DNA of 64,000 nucleotides from Acidobacteriota bacterium (GTDB taxonomy: Bacteria > Acidobacteriota > Vicinamibacteria > Vicinamibacterales > Fen-181), in assembly GCA_003170135.1 (NCBI GenBank), contig PMZR01000119.1, positions 9,600 through 73,599 on the forward strand, given 5' to 3'. The translations under genes were made by a program, and so were the position numbers. Of the stretch, positions 8,443-17,551 are shown piece by piece (positions within the stretch are counted from its first letter, which is position 1; every line of letters starts with the position of its first letter). Below the pieces are notes generated by a model. The model was not told the DNA's origin. It did not search any database and saw only the letters and a program-made list of their open reading frames with translations.

Positions 8443-9271
8443 ACGCGGCCTGCCCGAAACCGTGCGCATGCGACACGACGAGCATTACGTGGAAGCGCTT
8501 GCCGCGTCCGCGGGATCGCCGGTCGGCCGGATGGTGCCGATCGATCTGATCGATCCGAACCCGAACCAGCCGCGCCAGGTCATGGGGGATCTGACCGAGC
8601 TGATGGCGTCGATTGCCGAGAAGGGGATCATCGAGCCGCTGGTGGTGCGCCAGCGGGGCGAGCGGTTTCAGATCGTGGCGGGGGAGCGCCGTTACCAGGC
8701 CGCCGTGCAGGTTGGCTTGATGGAGCTGCCGGTCATCATCCGCGACGTGGACGACCGCGAGATGCTGGAGGTGGCCCTGGTCGAGAACCTTCAACGGAAG
8801 GACCTGACGCCGTTCGAGGAGGCCGAGGCGCTCCACGCGCTCGTGCAACGCTACGGGCACACGCACGAGGACCTGGCACGCCGGCTGGGTAAGTCGCGGA
8901 CAGCCATCACCGAATCCCTGTCAGTCGCGAAGATGCCGGACGAGGTGAAGGAACTGTGTCGGCTGGCCGACATTTCGTCTAAATCATTGCTTTTAGAGGT
9001 AGTTAGGCAGTTAGACACCGCGAAAATGATCGCCCTGGTCGAGAAACTCGGAAGGGGCGGCCTCACGACCCGCGAGCAAGTGCGAAAGCAGGTCGCCAAG
9101 CCCAGGGCGGGCCGACCCAAGGCCTATACGTTCAGCTACCGTGCGCCTACCAAAGCCTACGCGCTCAAATTGAGCTTCCGCCGGGGCCAGGTCCAGGCTG
9201 ACGAAGTCATCGAGGCGCTCGAGGCCATCATCGACGAACTGCGGGCAACGCGGAAGGCGTCTTCGCAGTAG
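8435..9271 (+). CDS. parB: Chromosome-partitioning CTPase/DNA-binding protein ParB
   Basis: ParB binds parS sites and spreads as a CTP-dependent clamp. The 278-residue product carries the ParB/Spo0J N-terminal domain (IDLIDPNPNQPR, the GERRYQAA box, then ENLQRKDLTPFEEA) and a helix-turn-helix (about 135-165). The GTG at 8435 overlaps the parA stop by 8 bases and has GGAGG nine bases upstream, so it is preferred over the ATG at 8468. No parS-like palindrome (TGTTTCACGTGAAACA type) was noticed in the window. Confidence 0.92.
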   Translation: MPRRGLPETVRMRHDEHYVEALAASAGSPVGRMVPIDLIDPNPNQPRQVMGDLTELMASIAEKGIIEPLVVRQRGERFQIVAGERRYQAAVQVGLMELPVIIRDVDDREMLEVALVENLQRKDLTPFEEAEALHALVQRYGHTHEDLARRLGKSRTAITESLSVAKMPDEVKELCRLADISSKSLLLEVVRQLDTAKMIALVEKLGRGGLTTREQVRKQVAKPRAGRPKAYTFSYRAPTKAYALKLSFRRGQVQADEVIEALEAIIDELRATRKASSQ

Positions 9272-9720
9272 CCTTCAGAATCCTCCGAACGCGCCGACCG
9301 CCAGGGCCGCGCAAGCCGACGACCGCGACGTCAGCCAGCCCGTGCAGCGCGCGACACCCAACCAAACGCAGCCTCGCGCCCCGGGACTCCGCATACGAGC
9401 CACGACCCGGGACCGCAGGACCGCCACCAAGGGCGTCGGGCCAGCACAAGTCAGTTCAGGCACGAGTCTCGTGCAGGTCGGGAGGGGGGCGCCGAAGGGC
9501 TCGGGGCGCCGTCGTTCGTGGCTCCGCAGGGGGGTCCGGCCGTGGAGTCATCGCCTAGTTAACATAAGATACGTTATGCGACTCAGATGGTAAGACCAAC
9601 AAAACCCCCCTGTGCAAGGTCTGCGGATGCATTTGGGAGGGCGACTGCCCTAGGCGGAATCTGGCATTCTCCGGGAGCCTCAACCCACGCCAGGAGCCAG
9701 GAGCCTGTCTTTGGTGCTGC
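9272..9720. other. Gene-free gap between parB and the GH57 gene
   Basis: No reading frame in this 449-base stretch has a plausible start or recognisable product. It is GC-rich apart from an AT-rich island at about 9555-9590 that contains the dif-like site. No tRNA or terminator was recognised. Confidence 0.6.
9557..9584 (-). other. dif: dif-like XerC/XerD recombination site
   Basis: Read on the minus strand, the 28 bases split into a XerC-type arm GAGTCGCATAA, a 6-base centre CGTATC and a XerD-type arm TTATGTTAACT. The E. coli dif, recalled from memory, has arms GGTGCGCATAA and TTATGTTAAAT around TGTATA, so 22 of 28 positions agree, including 10 of 11 in the XerD arm. It is AT-rich in a GC-rich gap, as expected for dif. 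XerD-type recombinase is encoded 8 kb away. It could be the chromosome dimer-resolution site or a dif copy carried by an element. Confidence 0.8.
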
Positions 9721-11898
9721 CTATCCCGGCATCGCGGTCGCGATGGGCGCGTACGACGGGTACCGCGCCAGTTCGACGCCGGCGCGAGTCATTGCGACGA
9801 AGAACGAAACGGTCTGACCCGCAAGGATGCCGAGCGTCGCACGCGGCACGGCCACCTCGAGCACCGCGTCTGCGGCCGCCCTGGGACTGCCGCCATCGAC
9901 CGGCGCCCAGAGGCCCGTCGGTTGGCGGCGCAGGAGTCTGGCCGTGACGCCGTCACGGGTGCCGCCGATGGTAACCCGCAAGCCTGCGGGTTCGACAAAC
10001 GCCAGGTCGATTTCAAGCCCGTCCGACATGGCGCGTTGCATCGGCTCGGCCAGGTCGACCCGCACCACCAGGTCCGCCCCGTCGAAACCAAAGCGAATGT
10101 CGCGCACTCGCAGCCCCTCGTCTTCGGACACTTGGCGCATCGTCCCGAACAGTCGCCGCAGGACCGGGTACCCGGCCGGCGCCCATTCGGCCTCGCTTGT
10201 GACGCGGCCGTCGATGGTGACGTGGAGGGGCCCGGTCGGCTGCACGATCTCGAGATGCTTCACGCCCGCGGTGATGTTGGTGACGAACAGGTGGTCGGGA
10301 ACGGCTCGGCCGAGCGTTTCGTAGACACGGCGGACGTGGCTGCGGAACAGGATGTCGAACTCGAGATCCTGGTCCGAGGAGTGGTCGTCTCCATACCACC
10401 AGAACCAGTCGCTGCCCTCGGCGATGAACGCGTGCTCCAGCGCCTCCTCGCATGCCTCGGCCGTCGCCGTGCCCCGGGCCTCTTCGATCGTGCGCCGGGC
10501 GTCGGCCAGCTGGCTCCAGCCCTTCCGGTCATCCGCATGGCCGATCCAGATGTAGAAATCGCCGCCCGCCCATGATCCGGGCGCGAGGTGCTCGAGGGTA
10601 GCCGCCGGACCGGCGGTCGCCTCGGCCATCGTGACCGTCCGGACCTCGGGGTCGTCCGACAGCAGCTGATAGAAGGTGCGAAGGAACGTGCGCCCGTTCG
10701 CCTCGAAATGTTCCCAGGCGTTCTCGCCGTCGAGGAACACGCCGATGGTTGCCTCTTCCCCGCCGGTGCGGTCCCGGAAGCGGCGCCCGGCTTCCGCGAT
10801 CCGGTTGACCAGGTCGCGTGCGGCCGCGACCGGCGGCCAACTGGAGTAGGTGAACCCGATCAGATCCGAGAGGACGTGATCGCGGAACAGGCAGCCGACC
10901 TCGCCGCCCCCGACCCGCACGCGGTACGGCCGGTACAGGACCTCGGGCTGCTCGACGTTCCCTGCGCCGTCGCGCGTGAATGACAGGCCGCGGCTGCGAC
11001 CGAGGATCACCTCGTCGGTCGCCATCCACCGGAATCCGGCCTTCGCGACCAGCGGCACCATCGCTTCCGACACGCTGCCCTCGGGCGGCCACACGCCGAC
11101 CGGGGCGCCGTGGAAGAACCGCTCGTGACACGTGACGGCACGCGCCAGTTGCTCTTTCGCGTCTTCCGGGTGCCGGAACGGGGGCACCCGCACGTCGGGG
11201 TGCATCTCGGTGTAGATGCCGGTGTCGCACAGCAGCGGCAGGATCGGATGGTAAAAGGGCGAAGACGACAGCTCCGCCTGGCCGCGCCCCGCGGCGTCAC
11301 GGTAGGCCGGGATGACCCGCCGGAGGATTTCGCGTTCGACGTCGGCCAGCACGATCTTGTCGGCCTCGGTGAAGTCGGAGCCCTTTCCGACCAGCATGCG
11401 CACCCGCGGGTCCTGGTCGTACAGCAGGTCGATCCACGCCAGCTGCTGCCAGACCTGCAGGTCACGTAGATCGCGCTCGGTGAACCGCCCCGCGGCGCGG
11501 CGCCAGCGCTCTTCGCCGGACGGCCCGGGTTCCTCCTCCCGCCGGACCAGGAGCTCCCCGTAGCGGCGATGCGGTTCGATCATGCGGACGCGGGGCGCGT
11601 GGAAGAAGTTCGCCACGAGGAACGCCCGGTCGTCCGGCGTCAGCTCGGCGGCGGGCTTCATGGCGAGATCGAAGTAACGATCGCGGCCGCGTCCGGTCGC
11701 GAGCCCGTCCAGCTGCACGAGCAGCGAGGGGACCAGGCTGAAGGTCACGCGGACTTTCGGGAACTCGCGCAGGAGCTCCACCATCCCGTAGTAGTCCTTG
11801 AGCGCGTGCAGGCGCACCCAGGGCAGCAGCTGTTCGCCGGTGACGGCATCGCCGTAATACGGCTGGTGCATGTGCCAGATGATCGCAAGCCTGGTCAT
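9721..11898 (-). CDS. Glycoside hydrolase family 57 protein
   Basis: The 725-residue protein opens with the GH57 hallmark HMHQPYY. It later has WPPEGSVS and IGVFLDGENAWEHF, the segments that carry the conserved catalytic-domain motifs of the family. GH57 enzymes act on alpha-glucans (amylases, branching enzymes, glucanotransferases), but the exact substrate cannot be read here. The C-terminal third (after about 480) looks like a beta-rich domain. The ATG at 11898 is chosen because the family signature starts 8 residues later. No signal peptide is seen, so a cytoplasmic glycogen-related role is likely. Confidence 0.85.
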   Translation of the reverse strand: MTRLAIIWHMHQPYYGDAVTGEQLLPWVRLHALKDYYGMVELLREFPKVRVTFSLVPSLLVQLDGLATGRGRDRYFDLAMKPAAELTPDDRAFLVANFFHAPRVRMIEPHRRYGELLVRREEEPGPSGEERWRRAAGRFTERDLRDLQVWQQLAWIDLLYDQDPRVRMLVGKGSDFTEADKIVLADVEREILRRVIPAYRDAAGRGQAELSSSPFYHPILPLLCDTGIYTEMHPDVRVPPFRHPEDAKEQLARAVTCHERFFHGAPVGVWPPEGSVSEAMVPLVAKAGFRWMATDEVILGRSRGLSFTRDGAGNVEQPEVLYRPYRVRVGGGEVGCLFRDHVLSDLIGFTYSSWPPVAAARDLVNRIAEAGRRFRDRTGGEEATIGVFLDGENAWEHFEANGRTFLRTFYQLLSDDPEVRTVTMAEATAGPAATLEHLAPGSWAGGDFYIWIGHADDRKGWSQLADARRTIEEARGTATAEACEEALEHAFIAEGSDWFWWYGDDHSSDQDLEFDILFRSHVRRVYETLGRAVPDHLFVTNITAGVKHLEIVQPTGPLHVTIDGRVTSEAEWAPAGYPVLRRLFGTMRQVSEDEGLRVRDIRFGFDGADLVVRVDLAEPMQRAMSDGLEIDLAFVEPAGLRVTIGGTRDGVTARLLRRQPTGLWAPVDGGSPRAAADAVLEVAVPRATLGILAGQTVSFFVAMTRAGVELARYPSYAPIATAMPG

Positions 11899-12064
11899 AT
11901 GACCTTTCAGGGTAAACCACCCGGAGCGTGTCAGGCCACCGTTTCCTTCGGCGGGGCTGCCAGGCGGAGCTGTTTGCGCCGGCGGCCCGCGCAACGTGTG
12001 CTATCGTGAAGTCGTCCCGGGTCCGGCCTGTCGCCGGGCCGACTCACGCCCGAAAATCACCACG

Positions 12065-14422
12065 ATGCTTCGGATCGTCGACCGGTACGTCATCCGCGAG
12101 GTCATCGCGCCGTTCGCGATCGTGCTCGTCGTGTTCACGTTCATGCTGCTGATGCAGCCCATCATGGACGTGGCCGATCAGCTGATCTCGAAAGGCGTGA
12201 GCTGGGGCATCGTCCTGCGCGTGCTGCCAACGCTGCTCCCGCAGGCCCTCGCGCTCACGATCCCGATGGCGCTGCTGGTGGCCCTGCTGATCGCGCTCGG
12301 ACGGTTGTCCGAGGACCGCGAATGGGTGGCGCTGCAGGCGTGCGGCGTCAGCGTGTACCGCCTGATCAGGCCGGTCGCCGTGCTTGCGCTGCTCGGCTGG
12401 GTTGCCACCTCCTACACCATGCTGTACGCCCTGCCCGATGCCAACCAGGCGTACAACGAGATCATCTACCCGGTGCTGTGGTCGCGCGCGGACAGCCAGA
12501 TCAAGCCGCGGACGTTCTTCCAGGAGTTCCCCGGCAAGGTGCTCTACGTCCGCGATGTCGCCCGTGACGGCTTGTGGACGGACGTCTTCCTCTACGACTC
12601 GGGCGCCAACGCGATCTACGTGGCGCGCCACGGCCGGATGCTCGTCGACCGCGCGAGGCGCACGGCGCAGATCGCGCTGGAGGACTCCACGTCGCACAAG
12701 GGGCCCGCCGACAAGTACGAGATGAACCGCGTTCCCGGCACCCTGGTGCTCACGCTCGATCCTGAAACGATCTTCCCGCAATCGAAGATCGGGAAAGGCT
12801 ACAACCAGAAGACGGTTGCGGAGCTGAACGCGGACATCGCGAACCTTCGGGCCCATCACATCCCGGCCGTCGAAGAGCCGATGGCCATCCAGCAGAAGTT
12901 CTCCATCCCGGTCGCCTGCCTGGTGTTTGCGGCTATCGGCCTCGGGCTCGGCGTCAGCAGCCGCAAGGACGGCAAGATGGCGAGCTTCGTCCTCGGCATC
13001 GGCGTGATCTGCGTCTACTACGTGATCATGTACGGTGGACGGGCGGGTGCGAAGGCGCTCGTCATTCCCGCCTGGTCGGCGATGTGGATCCCCAACGTCA
13101 TCCTCGGGCCCGCCGGCATCGCGGTGCTCATCTGGCGCAACAAGTTCAGCGAACGCCCGTTCCGGCTGGCCTGGCTGTTACGCCTGCGCCCGAATGGTGT
13201 CAACGGACAACAGGCCGCCGCCAGGCCCGCAGCGGTCCTCCAGCGGGGGCTTCTGAGGGTCCGACTGCCGCATCTCCGGCTTCCCCGCCCGCGCATCCTC
13301 GACTGGTACATCTCGAAGGTGTACTTGCGCATCCTGGCCCTGGCCTTCGGAGCGCTGCTGCTCATCTTCTACATTTTCGAGTTCATCGATCTGTCCGAGC
13401 GGGTGTTCAGAGGAACCGCGAAGCCGGCGATGGTGCTCCTGTATTTCTTCTACAAGACGCCCTACTTCGTGTATTTCATCCTGCCGATCGCGGGCCTCAT
13501 CGCGGCGCTCGTCTCCTTCGGCCTGCTCACCCGCAACAGCGAACTGGTCGTGATGAAGGCGTGCGGGATCAGCGTGTACCGTGCGGCGGTGCCGCTCCTC
13601 GTCTTTGCGCTGCTCTCCGGCAGCACGCTCTTCGTGCTCGAGGAAAACGTCCTCGCGACCACGAATCGCCGGTGGACCACCTACCGGGAGATCTTCAAGG
13701 GTGTCTCCAGGCCGAACGCGGACCTGATGAACCGCGGCTGGGTCGTTTCCCGTGACGGCCGGTCCATCTACCACTACGATTCCTTCCACTTCGAGAAGGA
13801 TCAGGCCGGCACTGTCAGCAAGAGCGAGCTGGACCGGCTGTCTACCTACACGTTTGATCCGACGTCGTGGAGCATGACCGGCCGATCGTTCGCCACCCGG
13901 GCGGTCTACTCGCCGGGCCGGTCGGCCGGCCAGGCCACTCCGACGTGGGTCGCGCAGAACGGCTGGGCGCTGCGGTTTCCGGCGAACGCCAGGGCCCCGG
14001 CGGCCTACACGGTCTTCAAGCAGCGCGAGACGCCGCTCGAGGCGCCCGACTACTTCGGCACCGAGCAGCCGGACGCGGAGCGGATGAATTACTTCGATCT
14101 GAAGCGCTACGTGGCGGAGTTGCGCGCGGGCGGGTTCAACGAGACGAAAGCCTCGGTCGATCTCCAGCGCAAGATCGCGTTTCCGTTCGTGACACTGGTG
14201 ATGACGCTCATCGCGGTGCCGTTCGCGGTGACGATGGGGCGCCGCGGGGCGATGTACGGCATCGGTCTCGGCGTCGTGCTGGCGATTGCCTACTGGGTGA
14301 CCAGCCAGGTGTTCGCGGCGTTCGGCGCCGGCGGACTGCTCACGCCCATGCTTGCGGCCTGGGCGCCGAACATCCTCTTCAGCGGAGGGGCCGTGTACCT
14401 GCTGCTGACCGTGAGGACATGA
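12065..14422 (+). CDS. lptFG: Fused LptF-LptG lipopolysaccharide export permease
   Basis: LptF and LptG are normally two separate about 360-residue permeases of the LptB2FG transporter, which extracts LPS from the inner membrane. Here one uninterrupted 785-residue frame contains two YjgP/YjgQ domains. The first spans about residues 1-400 (MLRIVDRYVIREV, GRLSEDREWVALQACGVSVYR). The second spans about 410-785 (RILDWYISKVYLRILALAFG, LLTRNSELVVMKACGISVYR). They are joined by an Arg/Ala-rich linker of about 40 residues. No stop or frameshift is seen in the linker. Each half has the expected membrane-spanning segments around a periplasmic domain. Confidence 0.9.
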   Translation: MLRIVDRYVIREVIAPFAIVLVVFTFMLLMQPIMDVADQLISKGVSWGIVLRVLPTLLPQALALTIPMALLVALLIALGRLSEDREWVALQACGVSVYRLIRPVAVLALLGWVATSYTMLYALPDANQAYNEIIYPVLWSRADSQIKPRTFFQEFPGKVLYVRDVARDGLWTDVFLYDSGANAIYVARHGRMLVDRARRTAQIALEDSTSHKGPADKYEMNRVPGTLVLTLDPETIFPQSKIGKGYNQKTVAELNADIANLRAHHIPAVEEPMAIQQKFSIPVACLVFAAIGLGLGVSSRKDGKMASFVLGIGVICVYYVIMYGGRAGAKALVIPAWSAMWIPNVILGPAGIAVLIWRNKFSERPFRLAWLLRLRPNGVNGQQAAARPAAVLQRGLLRVRLPHLRLPRPRILDWYISKVYLRILALAFGALLLIFYIFEFIDLSERVFRGTAKPAMVLLYFFYKTPYFVYFILPIAGLIAALVSFGLLTRNSELVVMKACGISVYRAAVPLLVFALLSGSTLFVLEENVLATTNRRWTTYREIFKGVSRPNADLMNRGWVVSRDGRSIYHYDSFHFEKDQAGTVSKSELDRLSTYTFDPTSWSMTGRSFATRAVYSPGRSAGQATPTWVAQNGWALRFPANARAPAAYTVFKQRETPLEAPDYFGTEQPDAERMNYFDLKRYVAELRAGGFNETKASVDLQRKIAFPFVTLVMTLIAVPFAVTMGRRGAMYGIGLGVVLAIAYWVTSQVFAAFGAGGLLTPMLAAWAPNILFSGGAVYLLLTVRT

Positions 14423-14434
14423 CCAGGAGCGGCC

Positions 14435-16129
14435 TCACTTCCCCACTCCCGCCCACCGCACGTCCTCCAACCGCACCCACCCCGATGCTCCCGGTCGAGC
14501 GTTCGTCGTGTCGATGACGAACAGCACGTCGGTCACCCTTGACAGATCCGGCTTCCAGCTGCTCGTCGTGCCCACCGGCCGCACGTCGTCGAGGAACACC
14601 GCGACGTCCCGCGCGTTCTCATCCAGGTACACGGACCGCTGCCAGCGTTCGCCGCCCGAGGCCGCCGGCGCGCGAAGCTGGACGGACAGCCGCATCGGCC
14701 GATCCGCGCGGGCTCGGAACACCAGGCGGTCGTAGCCGCCCACGCGCTCCGCCTTGTGGACGAGCGCGACGTACTGATTTGCCGCGGACCGGGGCGCCAG
14801 GGCGTAGTCGAGATCGAGGCCGCTCGTCGGATCGGCCAAGACGAGGGCGCGCGAGTGCGGCTCGCGCTCGATCGCCCACTCGGCCGGTCGCATGGCGATC
14901 GGGACAACCTCCGTCGGTTCGACCCGCGGAATCGGCCGGCGCGGATCGAGCAATCCGCCCACGTAGATCGGGTTACTGACGATCCACGGGACGGCCGGGC
15001 TGCCGGGCGCCTCGGGCAGGTAGACCTCGACGCGGAACAAGGCGGCGCGTTCTGGCGCGCGGTAGTGCACGCGAGCCGTGCCGGACGCGATCCGCCGGCC
15101 GTTCTCGAGGAGCACGACCGTTGCGGTCGGGGCATTCACGCGGGCATCCACATCCACCGGGCCGCCGAGCACAAGGTCGTCGCCGGCGTGCGCCAGGAAA
15201 GCGCCGCTGCGCGCAGAGAACTCGAAGGCCGGCGGTGTGGCGATTGCGTCGATCGCGGTGTAGACATGGCCGGCGGCCAGCGCGCCGCGCACGGCCACCG
15301 CGTCGGCGTCTGCGCGCCCGGTCAACGGCCGATCGATCTGCGCCCGGATCGCGAAGGTGCGGAAGACCGATTCGTAGGATGGCATCTTCAGCGACGCCCC
15401 GTCCTGGTACGGGTCGCCACCGCCGCGCAGCCCGATGCGGGCGTGAGCATCGGCGCCGGCAAGGGCGACCACCCGGCGCTGGCGCGACAGCGCGTCGAAT
15501 CTGGCCAGGGTGACGTCCGGCCGGCTGAACAACGAGGCGAGCGATTCGGGGCCGCGGAGCAGGTACTCGAGCAACGTGTGCACCAGACGGCCGTTCGATT
15601 TGTCGCGCCACTGGCTGTCGGAGTTCAGCCATTCAATCGCGTCGAACGGCGCGGACCATTCCCGCCACCGCAGGGCCGGCTTGGGCGAATCAGGATGCGC
15701 TGCGACGCCGAAGCCGCCCAGCCGGGCGACATCCTCCACGACGTCCCGCGGTTCGCCGGCCAGCGGATACGGCGAGGGGCGCATGCCCACCGCCGCGTAG
15801 TGCCCGCCGGCCGTGCTGATCTCGACGCCGTCGATACACAGCACGCCGGAGCGGTACGAGGGCGCATCCGGCGGCCGCGTGGCGTCGCCGTGGTCGGTCA
15901 GGATGACGAACGCCAGGCCGGCGCGCGCGGCGGCGGCGGCCACGTCGTCAATGGTTCCCGTGCCGTCCGACCGCTGCGTGTGGATGTGGAAGACGCCGGG
16001 CACCTCGGCGCCGCCGCTCGTGCCGGGCGTCAACCGGCGCGCGGGAGGCGGCATCGTGGCGAGGGCAAAAAGAAAAACGGCGGCACACAGTGCCGCCGTC
16101 AGGATCGCGAGAAATTTGAGGAGTCTCAT
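14435..16129 (-). CDS. PHP-domain (CehA/McbA-like) metallohydrolase, membrane-anchored or secreted
   Basis: The 564-residue protein starts with a hydrophobic N-terminal segment (about 5-25), so it is probably exported. A PHP domain follows: HIHTQRSDG near residue 48 and LTDHGD near residue 76 supply metal-binding His and Asp residues, with further motifs GVEIST and AAHPD. The C-terminal half is beta-rich and unassigned. CehA-like members hydrolyse phosphoesters or carbamates, but the substrate cannot be inferred here. It converges on lptFG with 12 bases between the stops. Confidence 0.75.
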   Translation of the reverse strand: MRLLKFLAILTAALCAAVFLFALATMPPPARRLTPGTSGGAEVPGVFHIHTQRSDGTGTIDDVAAAAARAGLAFVILTDHGDATRPPDAPSYRSGVLCIDGVEISTAGGHYAAVGMRPSPYPLAGEPRDVVEDVARLGGFGVAAHPDSPKPALRWREWSAPFDAIEWLNSDSQWRDKSNGRLVHTLLEYLLRGPESLASLFSRPDVTLARFDALSRQRRVVALAGADAHARIGLRGGGDPYQDGASLKMPSYESVFRTFAIRAQIDRPLTGRADADAVAVRGALAAGHVYTAIDAIATPPAFEFSARSGAFLAHAGDDLVLGGPVDVDARVNAPTATVVLLENGRRIASGTARVHYRAPERAALFRVEVYLPEAPGSPAVPWIVSNPIYVGGLLDPRRPIPRVEPTEVVPIAMRPAEWAIEREPHSRALVLADPTSGLDLDYALAPRSAANQYVALVHKAERVGGYDRLVFRARADRPMRLSVQLRAPAASGGERWQRSVYLDENARDVAVFLDDVRPVGTTSSWKPDLSRVTDVLFVIDTTNARPGASGWVRLEDVRWAGVGK

Positions 16130-16139
16130 CCGCGGTTTG

Positions 16140-16171
16140 CTCGGACTCCGGACCCCGGACTCCGGACTCGT
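16140..16171. repeat. Short-period repeat between metK and the PHP gene
   Basis: Tandem CGGACTC/CGGACCC units lie just upstream of the PHP gene start and 11 bases after the metK stop. The words are the same as in the right arm of the 2251-2395 element, but only one arm is visible. Confidence 0.55.
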
Positions 16172-16182
16172 TCGTTACGGTC

Positions 16183-17334
16183 CTAGATCCCCGCGTCCGC
16201 GCGCAGCGCATCGGCCTTGTCGGTGCGCTCCCACGTGAACTCGGGTTCCTGGCGACCGAAGTGCCCGAAGGCCGCCGTCTTCCGGTAGATCGGCCGGCGC
16301 AGATCGAGTTCTTCCATGATACCGCGCGGCGTGAGCTTGAAATGCGCGCGGACGAGCTCGGTCAGCCTGGCGTCCGGCACGCGGCCGGTGCCGTCGGTTT
16401 CGACCATGACCGAGACCGGGTCGGCCACGCCGATGGCGTACGCGAGCTGGACCAGCGCACGGTCGGCGAAGCCCGCCGCCACGACGTTCTTCGCGACGTA
16501 GCGCGCCATGTAGCAGGCCGAGCGATCGACCTTGGTGGGATCCTTGCCGGAGAACGCGCCGCCGCCGTGCGGGGCCGCGCCGCCGTAGGTGTCGACGATG
16601 ATCTTGCGGCCTGTGACGCCCGCGTCGCCCTGCGGCCCGCCGATGACGAAGCGTCCCGTCGGGTTGATGTAGAACTTCGTGTTGTCGTCCACCATGTCGC
16701 GCGGCACCACCGGGTAGATGATCTTCTCGATGATCTCCTCGCGCAGCGTCTTCATGTCCACGAGCGCGCTGTGCTGCGTGGAGATGACCACGGCGTCGAT
16801 GCGGATCGGCTTCGCGCCGTCGTACTCGATCGTCACCTGGCTCTTGCCGTCCGGCCGCAGGAAGTCGAGCACGCCCTCGCGGCGCGCACACGACAGCGCC
16901 TTGCACAACTTGTGCGCCAGCATGATCGGCATCGGCATCAGTTCCGGCGTCTCGGTGCAGGCGTAGCCGAACATCATGCCCTGGTCGCCGGCGCCGCCCG
17001 GGTCCACGCCCTGGGCGATGTCGGGCGACTGTTCGTGGATCGAGGACAGAACCGCGCAGGTGTCGCAGTCGAAGCCGTACTTGGCGCGCGTGTAGCCGAT
17101 CTCCTTGATCGTCTCGCGGACGATCTTCGGGAAATCCACATAGCAGCTGGTCGTGATTTCTCCGGCGATGATGGCGAGGCCCGTCGTGACCAGCGTCTCG
17201 CACGCGACGCGCCCGACCGGGTCCTGGGCGAGAATGGCGTCGAGGATAGCGTCCGAGATCTGATCGGCAATCTTATCGGGGTGGCCCTCGGTAACCGATT
17301 CCGAGGTGAACAGGTGGCGGCCGTTTCGGCTCAT
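16183..17334 (-). CDS. metK: S-adenosylmethionine synthetase
   Basis: MetK makes SAM from methionine and ATP. The 383-residue protein shows the family signatures: [21 protein letters not shown] near the N-terminus (here quoted in part), [12 protein letters not shown] near residue 118 and [16 protein letters not shown] near residue 245. The ATG at 17334 is chosen for its family-typical N-terminus and for AAGGAG nine bases upstream. A 130-base leader precedes it. Confidence 0.95.
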   Translation of the reverse strand: MSRNGRHLFTSESVTEGHPDKIADQISDAILDAILAQDPVGRVACETLVTTGLAIIAGEITTSCYVDFPKIVRETIKEIGYTRAKYGFDCDTCAVLSSIHEQSPDIAQGVDPGGAGDQGMMFGYACTETPELMPMPIMLAHKLCKALSCARREGVLDFLRPDGKSQVTIEYDGAKPIRIDAVVISTQHSALVDMKTLREEIIEKIIYPVVPRDMVDDNTKFYINPTGRFVIGGPQGDAGVTGRKIIVDTYGGAAPHGGGAFSGKDPTKVDRSACYMARYVAKNVVAAGFADRALVQLAYAIGVADPVSVMVETDGTGRVPDARLTELVRAHFKLTPRGIMEELDLRRPIYRKTAAFGHFGRQEPEFTWERTDKADALRADAGI

Positions 17335-17464
17335 TGCGCAGAGCTCCTTCTTCAAATCAGCATGCCGCGGGTCTTCCCGCACGAGGCAAGACCAGGTTGG
17401 GTTGAACGATTGAAGCGGATAGGTGCTGGGCCGGGTGAACCTGGCGTTCGGACCGCCCCAAGAT
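17335..17464 (-). promoter_or_regulatory. Long structured 5' leader of metK
   Basis: From the predicted transcription start to the metK ATG there are about 130 bases with two inverted pairs: CCAGGTT/AACCTGG (17392-17398 with 17438-17444) and a GCGGG/CCCGC hairpin with a 4-base loop (17367-17371 with 17376-17380) close to the ribosome-binding site. This could be a regulatory leader, but I do not see the conserved core of SAM-I, SAM-II or SAM-IV riboswitches. Confidence 0.35.
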
Positions 17465-17470
17465 CCCTTA

Positions 17471-17499
17471 ACCCTAGCAGAGCTAGCGCATGCGGTCAA
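17471..17499 (-). promoter_or_regulatory. Sigma-70-type promoter of metK
   Basis: On the minus strand, -35 TTGACC (17494-17499) and -10 TAGGGT (17471-17476) are 17 bases apart. Confidence 0.65.
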
Positions 17500-17551
17500 G
17501 CGCGTCGTCGCTGCGCGCACGGCCTCGCTCGCGGCACGCCGCGCGGGCGCC

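Noticed and set aside
9342-9593. An 83-codon frame covering the gap next to the dif-like site
   Set aside because: It has no ribosome-binding site, is low-complexity Arg/Gly and would overlap the Xer site.
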